Shown one piece after another: positions 58,614 to 64,000 of a stretch of DNA of 64,000 nt. How positions within the stretch are numbered: position 1 is the first letter of the stretch; each line of letters begins with the position of its first letter. Source of the stretch: Thermococcus sp. Bubb.Bath. Its GTDB lineage: Archaea; Methanobacteriota_B; Thermococci; Thermococcales; Thermococcaceae. The translations under genes were made by a program, and so were the position numbers. The DNA lies in assembly GCF_012027595.1 (NCBI RefSeq), contig NZ_SNUR01000006.1, forward strand, positions 24,036-88,035, in the 5' to 3' direction. The notes below the pieces were generated by a model. The model saw only the letters and a program-made list of their open reading frames with translations. It made no database searches and was not told where the DNA came from.

Positions 58614-60302
58614 ATGAGTGACATGCGCTACTCCGAATTGGCCGACCTCTATCGCAGGCTTGAAAAGACCACACTCAAAACGCTCAAGACGAAGTTCGTC
58701 GCCGAGTTCCTGAAGAAGACCCCCGATGAACTCCTCGAGATAATCCCATATCTGATCCTTGGAAAGGTCTTTCCTGACTGGGACGAGAGGGAACTGGGGG
58801 TTGGCGAAAAACTCCTCATAAAAGCTGTCTCCATTGCAACCGGAGTCCAAGACAAGGAGATTGAGGATTCGGTTAGGGACACTGGAGACCTCGGTGAGAG
58901 CGTGGCCCTCGCCATAAAGAAAAAGAAGCAGAAGAGCTTTTTCTCCCAGCCCCTCACGATAAAGCGCGTTTATGACACCTTCGTTAAGATTGCCGAGGCG
59001 AGCGGGGAGGGGAGCCAGGACAGGAAGATGAAGTACTTAGCCAACCTCTTCATGGACGCTCAACCTGAGGAGGGGAAGTACATGGCGAGAACCGTCCTGG
59101 GGACGATGAGAACGGGCGTTGCCGAGGGCATACTGAGGGACGCGATGGGAGAGGCGTTCAGGGTAAAGCCGGAGCTCGTTGAGAGGGCCTACATGCTGAC
59201 CAGCGACTTCGGCTACGTCGCCAAGGTGGCGAAGCTCCAGGGGGACGAGGGTCTCTCCAAAGTGGAAATCCAGGTAGGGAAGCCAATAAGGCCGATGCTG
59301 GCACAGAACGCTGCCAGCGTGGAGGACGCACTCAAGGAGATGGGCGGCAAGGCTGCCTTCGAGATAAAGTACGACGGTGCCCGCGTTCAGGTGCACAAGA
59401 ACGGCGACAGGGTGGTCATCTATTCCCGCAGGCTTGAGAACGTCACAAAATCAATCCCGGAGGTTGTTAAGGCGATAAAGGAGGCCCTCAAGCCGGAGAA
59501 GGCCATAGTGGAGGGCGAACTCGTGGCCATCGAAGACGGTGGAAGGCCGAGACCGTTTCAGTACGTCCTGAGGCGCTTCAGGAGAAAGTACAACATAGAC
59601 GAGATGATTGAGAAGATTCCCCTGGAACTCAACCTCTTCGATGTTATGTTCGTCGATGGTGAGAGTCTCATAGAAACGGAGTTCGTGGACAGGCGAAAGA
59701 AGCTTGAGGAGATAGTAAAGGAAAGCGAGAGGATAAAGCTCGCCGTGCAGCTTGTAACCGACGATGCAGGTGAAGCTGAGAAGTTCTACAAGCGCGCCCT
59801 AGAACTCGGACACGAGGGTGTCATGGCGAAGCGGCTGGACTCAATATACGAGCCAGGAAACCGCGGGAAGAAGTGGCTCAAGGTTAAGCCTACGATGGAA
59901 GACCTAGACCTTGTAATAATCGGTGCGGAGTGGGGCGAGGGCAGGAGAGCGCACGTCCTTGGCTCCTTCCTTGTTGCCGCCTTCGACCAGCACAGTGGCG
60001 AGTTCGTCCCCGTCGGAAAAGTCGGCAGCGGTTTCACGGATGAAGATTTGGTGGAGTTCACGGAGATGCTCAAACCTCTCATCGTCAGGGAGGAAGGCAA
60101 ATACGTTGAGATAGAGCCCAAAGTGGTGATAGAGGTTACCTACCAGGAGATACAGAAGAGCCCGAAGTATAGGAGCGGTTTTGCACTGAGGTTCCCGCGC
60201 TACGTTGCTTTAAGGGAGGACAAGAGCCCGGAGGAGGCCGACACCCTCGAGAGGATAGTGGAACTCTACGAACTCCAAGAGAGGTTCAAGGCGAAGAGAT
60301 GA
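58614..60302 (+). CDS. lig: ATP-dependent DNA ligase
   Basis: 562 residues, the known length of T. kodakarensis ligase. Adenylated Lys252 is in [12 protein letters not shown] (motif I). Other motifs are EGELVAIE (III), HEGVMAKRL (IV) and KKWLKVKPT (V). The N-terminal DNA-binding domain (1-220) and C-terminal OB domain are complete. It seals nicks in replication and repair, using ATP (in Thermococcales also NAD or ADP in vitro). The ATG at 58614 is chosen over 58605 and 58623 for GGTGGTGAGA. Confidence 0.96.
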   Translation: MSDMRYSELADLYRRLEKTTLKTLKTKFVAEFLKKTPDELLEIIPYLILGKVFPDWDERELGVGEKLLIKAVSIATGVQDKEIEDSVRDTGDLGESVALAIKKKKQKSFFSQPLTIKRVYDTFVKIAEASGEGSQDRKMKYLANLFMDAQPEEGKYMARTVLGTMRTGVAEGILRDAMGEAFRVKPELVERAYMLTSDFGYVAKVAKLQGDEGLSKVEIQVGKPIRPMLAQNAASVEDALKEMGGKAAFEIKYDGARVQVHKNGDRVVIYSRRLENVTKSIPEVVKAIKEALKPEKAIVEGELVAIEDGGRPRPFQYVLRRFRRKYNIDEMIEKIPLELNLFDVMFVDGESLIETEFVDRRKKLEEIVKESERIKLAVQLVTDDAGEAEKFYKRALELGHEGVMAKRLDSIYEPGNRGKKWLKVKPTMEDLDLVIIGAEWGEGRRAHVLGSFLVAAFDQHSGEFVPVGKVGSGFTDEDLVEFTEMLKPLIVREEGKYVEIEPKVVIEVTYQEIQKSPKYRSGFALRFPRYVALREDKSPEEADTLERIVELYELQERFKAKR

Positions 60303-60307
60303 AAAAA

Positions 60308-61057
60308 TCAGGGAAGGGAATCCCCGGTAATTCCCATATCCTCCCAGAACTGTTGTGCTTCCCTCTTTTTCTCTTCTATTCTCTCCATTGCCATTTTGTA
60401 TGGTCTCCTGAAAGCCCAGTCAACGCTGTTGTACGTGTAGATGACGCCTGCAGTTGAGATGAGGACTGTTAAGAGCGTGACGAGGTCGCTTCTGAGGGCA
60501 AGGAGAACGAAAACCGGGGCGTCATAAAGAGCGTGGAGGATAGAAGCTTTCAGGTAACCCTCAAGCGCGAACCCCCTGAGGGCACCCCAAAGTGCTATTG
60601 CCGTGAAAGAAACATGGAACATGATGACGATTACCCTGAGGATTATGCCTAGGATGTTGCCCGCCAGGAGGAGGAATATCGAGTACAGAACCGCTTCCAC
60701 GATGGCAAAGGAGAGGGCGACTTTGATGGATAACCTCCACCGGCGGAGGACATCCCCCTTCCATACAAAGTAGGGAAGGAGCTTTGACCCCTCCTCTGTG
60801 AAACCCACTATGAGAGGGAACACGAAGGCTAGGAGAATCGGGGAATTTCTAAACCCATAAAAGGCACCGAGCTCAATGATTATCGAGAGAGCCAGGGCGA
60901 TAATGGTGTACCCTGCCACGGCCCCACCCTCGGCGGGGGGCATAACCCTGTCCACTTTTTTAAGCCAGGAATCGGCTTTGAAGTATAGCTTTATCCCGAC
61001 GATGACAACAACCAGAACGTACGTAACAAGTGCAAGCGCCCCAAGAACTCCAGCCAC
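60308..61057 (-). CDS. PrsW-like intramembrane metalloprotease-related protein
   Basis: 249 residues with about eight hydrophobic segments. The PrsW-type motifs are present: FTEEGSKLLPYF (EExxK), FAIVEAVLYS (FxxxE), MFHVSFTAIALWGA (the H-motif) and ILHALYDAPVF (HxxxD). These place metal ligands within the membrane, as in the CPBP/PrsW superfamily that cleaves anti-sigma factors or processes prenylated proteins. The archaeal substrate is unknown. GTG start with GGTGAT 5 nt upstream. Confidence 0.75.
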   Translation of the reverse strand: MAGVLGALALVTYVLVVVIVGIKLYFKADSWLKKVDRVMPPAEGGAVAGYTIIALALSIIIELGAFYGFRNSPILLAFVFPLIVGFTEEGSKLLPYFVWKGDVLRRWRLSIKVALSFAIVEAVLYSIFLLLAGNILGIILRVIVIMFHVSFTAIALWGALRGFALEGYLKASILHALYDAPVFVLLALRSDLVTLLTVLISTAGVIYTYNSVDWAFRRPYKMAMERIEEKKREAQQFWEDMGITGDSLP

Positions 61058-61081
61058 TTCGTATCACCGATGTTTTTATGG

Positions 61082-61100
61082 ACTAATACTTTTTAAAGTT
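61082..61100 (-). promoter_or_regulatory. TATA box of the PrsW-like gene
   Basis: The minus strand reads AAAACTTTAAAAAGTATTAG about 30-45 nt before the GTG at 61057. Assigned by motif. Confidence 0.45.
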
Positions 61101-61181
61101 TTCCAAGCGTACTCCTAAATAGTAGAAGAGGACCAAAGGGGCACAAGACATGAAGGATTGTAGAAAAAGGGGGCAGAACCC

Positions 61182-63134
61182 TCACTTGAGCCTTATGGCG
61201 TCGAGGTTGCTCGGGGCCCTTGTGGAGAGGTTGAACTTCTTGTGTACGCTTGAAGCGAGGTCAAGGCACTTGTGAGCCTCACCGTGGACGGTGATTATCC
61301 TCTCCGGCCTTGGCCTGAGCCTTGCGACGTAACTTATCAGCTCCCTTCTGTCCGCGTGGCCGGAGAAACCGTCTATGGTGTGTATCTGCATGTTGACGTT
61401 GACGACCTCCGTCTTGCCATCCTCTCCAACGAGCGGTATTTCGCGGAGACCGCGCTGCACCTGCCTTCCGAGGGTTCCCTCGGCCTGGTAGCTGACGAAT
61501 ATCATGCTGTTCTTTGGATCCGAGGCGAGCTGCTTGAAGTACTCCACGCTCGGTCCGCCGACGAGCATACCCGACGTTGCTATGATTATTGCCGGCTCTC
61601 CTGAGTCTATGATGTCCTGCCTCTCCTTGCTGTTGGCGACGCTCTTGAACACGGGGTTCAGGAAGGGGTTGTAGCCCTCGTGGAATATCTGCTCCCTCAG
61701 CCTCTTACTCAGGTACTCCGGATAGGCCGTGTGGATGGCGGTGGCCTCCCATATCATTCCGTCGAGGTATATCGGGACTTCGAGGCCTCCGACGCGGGCG
61801 TACTCTTCGAGAACCATCATTATCTCCTGGGCCCTTCCAACGGCCATCGCTGGGATGAGAACCTTCCCACCGCGCTTTATCGTGTCGTGAATGACCTCTA
61901 TGAGCCTCTTCTCGGCTTCGTCGCGCGGCATCTGGTAGTCGTTGCTGGCTCCGTAGGTCGACTCCATTATGAGGGTCTCAACGCGCGGGAAGCGCGAGAC
62001 TGCTGGTTCAAGGAGCCTCGTCGGAATGAACTTGAAGTCGCCGGTGACCGCTATGTTGTGAAGGCCGTTTCCAATGTGGAGGTGAACTATGGCCGAGCCC
62101 AGTATATGGCCAGCGTTGTGGAGGGTGAGCCTTATGTCCGGTGCTATGTCCCTGACCTCGCCGTAGTCGAGCGGAATGGTGTGCTTCACGACCTCCTTGA
62201 TGTCCCTCGGCCTGTAAAGCGGTTCAACGCCGTTCATGTGCTGGATTTCAATGAAGTCCTGCTGGAGGAGGGTCATGAGATCCCTTGTCGGTGGAGTCGT
62301 GTAGATCGGCCCATCGAAGAGCTTGTAGCGGAAGAGGTACGGGAGCATACCGCTGTGGTCTAGGTGAGCGTGGGTGATGATTATGGCATCGAGGAGGCCC
62401 TCATCGAGGACGTAGCGGAACTCCGGGGCCTCAAAATGCGGGAAGGCTTTGGTGGGGTCTTTGAGGGCGGCCACGTTGACACCAAAATCCACCAGAACGT
62501 AGCTCTCATCCGTCTGGACCAGGAGGGCGCTCCTGCCGACCTCGCGGAACCCCCCAAGGCCAGTGACCCTTATCCATCTGCTCTTGTACTCCGGCTTGCG
62601 GTAGATGTTCCTGCCGACCTGGCGGAGGAACTTTCTCCTGTCCTTCGCCTCGGCCTGGAGGATCTGCCTTATCGAATAGATGGTCTGGCTCTGGATCGGC
62701 GGGGTTCTCACGGCCCTTGGGGCCCAGTGAACCCGTTGCGTTATCTCCCTGAGGGTCTCGCCGTTCTTTCCTATGACGAGACCGGGTTTTCTGGCCTCTA
62801 TTATGACCTCCCCGACAGAAGGGTCGAAGCTTATATTCGTTATCTCCGCCTCCGGCGGCACTATTTGCATTATCATCTCCTCCGCCTTCTCCGGCGGAAG
62901 GAGTATTTCTGGGTCAGGGCGAACGCTTATGCGCTTCTTCAGAACCTTGGCGAGGTTCTTTATCAGGTCCCCATCGCGCATTATCTCCTCGGGGTTTTTG
63001 ACGTATATGACGAGCTCTGGCCCTTCGAACTCCACCTCCGTGACCCTAGCCTCTCTGGGCACCATCTGGCTTATCACTGCCCTAATATCCTTGAGAATGT
63101 CATCGACAAAAGTTTCCCTTCTGATCAAAGCCAT
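61182..63134 (-). CDS. aCPSF1/FttA: KH-MBL-beta-CASP RNase, transcription termination factor
   Basis: 650 residues. Two N-terminal KH domains (about 1-140; GLVIGKNGETLREI is the GxxG loop) precede the metallo-beta-lactamase domain with THAHLDHSG (about 243-251) and the beta-CASP domain with HTIDGFSGHADRRELI and HGEAHK. It is the archaeal homologue of CPSF73. It cleaves nascent RNA at U-rich sites and ends transcription (FttA of Thermococcus). The ATG at 63134 follows GGAGTGAGGTG. It is cotranscribed with the proteasome beta gene whose stop lies 4 bp upstream. Confidence 0.96.
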   Translation of the reverse strand: MALIRRETFVDDILKDIRAVISQMVPREARVTEVEFEGPELVIYVKNPEEIMRDGDLIKNLAKVLKKRISVRPDPEILLPPEKAEEMIMQIVPPEAEITNISFDPSVGEVIIEARKPGLVIGKNGETLREITQRVHWAPRAVRTPPIQSQTIYSIRQILQAEAKDRRKFLRQVGRNIYRKPEYKSRWIRVTGLGGFREVGRSALLVQTDESYVLVDFGVNVAALKDPTKAFPHFEAPEFRYVLDEGLLDAIIITHAHLDHSGMLPYLFRYKLFDGPIYTTPPTRDLMTLLQQDFIEIQHMNGVEPLYRPRDIKEVVKHTIPLDYGEVRDIAPDIRLTLHNAGHILGSAIVHLHIGNGLHNIAVTGDFKFIPTRLLEPAVSRFPRVETLIMESTYGASNDYQMPRDEAEKRLIEVIHDTIKRGGKVLIPAMAVGRAQEIMMVLEEYARVGGLEVPIYLDGMIWEATAIHTAYPEYLSKRLREQIFHEGYNPFLNPVFKSVANSKERQDIIDSGEPAIIIATSGMLVGGPSVEYFKQLASDPKNSMIFVSYQAEGTLGRQVQRGLREIPLVGEDGKTEVVNVNMQIHTIDGFSGHADRRELISYVARLRPRPERIITVHGEAHKCLDLASSVHKKFNLSTRAPSNLDAIRLK

Positions 63135-63138
63135 CACC

Positions 63139-63759
63139 TCACTCCAGAAGAGCTTTTACCTTCTCCCTGTCAAGCTCTTTGTAACCTTCCTCCGTGATAG
63201 TAACAACCGTTATGCCCTCTCCAGTATAAACATCGCGCTTTATGGCAGCGTTAACTGCCCTCGCGGCGAGCTTCATTCCCTCTTCAAGGTTCATACCCTT
63301 TGAGAAACCGTTTTCAAGTATGGCCAGGGCGAACTCCATTCCAGAACCGGCCGCCACGAAAAGCTCCTCGGTAATTCCCCCGGCGGCGTCGACGGAGTAC
63401 AGGCCTGGCTTCAAGTCGTAGCCCCCTATTATGAACCATGCGAAGTACGGTGCGTATCTGCTCCCGTGGAGGATGTTCGAGACGAGGTTGGCCAGTGCCC
63501 TTACTGACATCACCTTGCCCACTTCCGCCCGGTAGAGCTTTGCTTCGGCCTTCAGAAGCCTCGCAAAGCTGAGTATGTCCCCGACGAGCCCCGCTCCGGC
63601 CATGGCTAAGTGATCGTCTATCTGGAATATCTTGGTGACTTCCTTTGATGTGATCATGTTGCCTAGGGTCGCCCTTCTGTCTGCCGCCAGTACAACGCCT
63701 TCTCTACAAACTACACCAACGGTTGTGGTGCCTTTTGCGCCGTTTGCGTTTCCGCTCAA
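63139..63759 (-). CDS. psmB: Proteasome subunit beta
   Basis: Mature N-terminus [21 protein letters not shown] after a short propeptide ending in ...NGAKG; the catalytic Thr is the first residue after Gly, with Asp/Lys partners (AADRRA, the Lys in TSKEVTKIF). It forms the inner rings of the 20S proteasome with alpha subunits. The start is uncertain: GTG 63768 or TTG 63759. The latter has GGGGTG at the better spacing and is chosen. A strong promoter lies at about 63820-63840. aCPSF1 follows 4 bp after its stop, a gene order seen in T. kodakarensis. Confidence 0.95.
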   Translation of the reverse strand: MSGNANGAKGTTTVGVVCREGVVLAADRRATLGNMITSKEVTKIFQIDDHLAMAGAGLVGDILSFARLLKAEAKLYRAEVGKVMSVRALANLVSNILHGSRYAPYFAWFIIGGYDLKPGLYSVDAAGGITEELFVAAGSGMEFALAILENGFSKGMNLEEGMKLAARAVNAAIKRDVYTGEGITVVTITEEGYKELDREKVKALLE

Positions 63760-63817
63760 CTGTAACACCCCTTGTAGTCTGTATAGAACAGAGAAAACCT
63801 GACAATGCCCCGTTGTT

Positions 63818-63842
63818 CAAAGGGTATTTAAAGGTTTCGCAG
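63818..63842 (-). promoter_or_regulatory. Promoter of the psmB-aCPSF1 operon
   Basis: The minus strand reads GCGAAACCTTTAAATACCC (about 63822-63840), a strong BRE/TATA. Transcription would start near 63800, leaving a leader of about 30-40 nt. Confidence 0.65.
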
Positions 63843-63936
63843 ATTTCCGTTGGAGCCCTTTGAGATAATCCTTGGAAAATGACACACGATTGTCTTCATC
63901 CGTTGAGGACGCTGGAATGGTAAAAAAATGAGTGCT

Positions 63937-63966
63937 GAAACTTTGCAAGCAAAGTTTCATCAAAAG
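63937..63966. repeat. Dispersed Thermococcales inverted repeat (second copy in window)
   Basis: GAAACTTTGC-AA-GCAAAGTTTC is a perfect 10-bp inverted repeat with a 2-nt loop, followed by ATCAAAAG. It closely matches 26941-26970. No coding sequence seems to be present in 63845-64000. Confidence 0.65.
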
Positions 63967-64000
63967 ACACCCTCCTCGTGAGAACACCGAGCACTAACCG

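Noticed and set aside
62364..63197. 277-residue plus-strand frame over aCPSF1
   Set aside because: Antisense to the KH and MBL domains; no family resemblance.
1..64000. CRISPR array, insertion sequence, intein or rRNA genes
   Set aside because: No regularly spaced direct repeats, no transposase frame, no intein motifs in rpoB, rpoA1, rpoA2 or DNA ligase, and no rRNA sequence were found on either strand.

Overview
The window looks like chromosomal DNA of a hyperthermophilic archaeon of the order Thermococcales, most likely a Thermococcus. Family resemblances, recognised from memory and not searched, include an unsplit rpoB, the rpoH-B-A1-A2 / L30e / NusA-KH / S12 / S7 string, tungsten aldehyde:ferredoxin oxidoreductase, ADP-dependent serine kinase (SerK), pantoate kinase, GH57 branching enzyme, the KH-MBL-beta-CASP nuclease aCPSF1, proteasome beta and a 562-residue ATP-dependent DNA ligase. 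Signals are archaeal: GGTGA/GGAGG ribosome sites and TTTAAA/TTATA boxes about 25 nt before short or absent leaders. Genes are tightly packed, with 4-bp overlaps inside operons and small convergent overlaps.

Layout. 1-4.4 kb: truncated nitrilase-family enzyme, anchored small protein, beta-propeller-like protein, MFS transporter and a MinD/ParA ATPase with an unclear start. 4.4-9 kb: pyrE, NfeD/slipin pair, DUF835 protein, serK. 9-20.8 kb: a DUF763 gene broken by one amber codon, UspA plus BASS/ACR3-type transporter, B12-type radical SAM protein, OYE-type flavoprotein, ABC-2 exporter, a divergent second-type TBP, an ArsB/NhaD-type permease, a NifX-like protein, a ferredoxin, and a decayed suf locus in which a sufC piece is joined to a sufB/D tail. 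20.8-27 kb: radical SAM/SPASM protein, small membrane protein, HTH regulator, divergent TDT and TauE exporters, second NifX-like protein, DUF89 protein, then a repeat-rich intergenic region and tRNA-Gly(CCC).

27.5-37 kb is the RNA polymerase/ribosomal operon. 37-41 kb carries DUF3783, an orphan MNT nucleotidyltransferase, VapBC, a phosphodiesterase, a 41-residue coiled-coil protein, a strong C/D box sRNA candidate and nreA. 41.2-44.5 kb is the aor / MoaD-like / radical SAM maturase tungsten cluster. 45.6-49.3 kb is a ThiBPQ-type importer with the binding protein on the opposite strand. 49.6-51.3 kb is an NSS transporter with an unlisted 36-residue MetS-like subunit. 52-58.5 kb holds an orphan PII, branching enzyme, the Rqc2/NEMF homologue, pantoate kinase and a HEPN/MNT pair. 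58.6-64 kb holds DNA ligase, a PrsW-like membrane protein, aCPSF1 and the proteasome beta subunit.

Most of the window is ordinary core genome. What stands out is the TBP paralogue, two broken loci (DUF763 and suf), two candidate C/D guide RNAs (one with a stretch complementary to the 5' end of archaeal 16S rRNA as I recall it), a dispersed inverted repeat seen twice, and several unlisted small genes.
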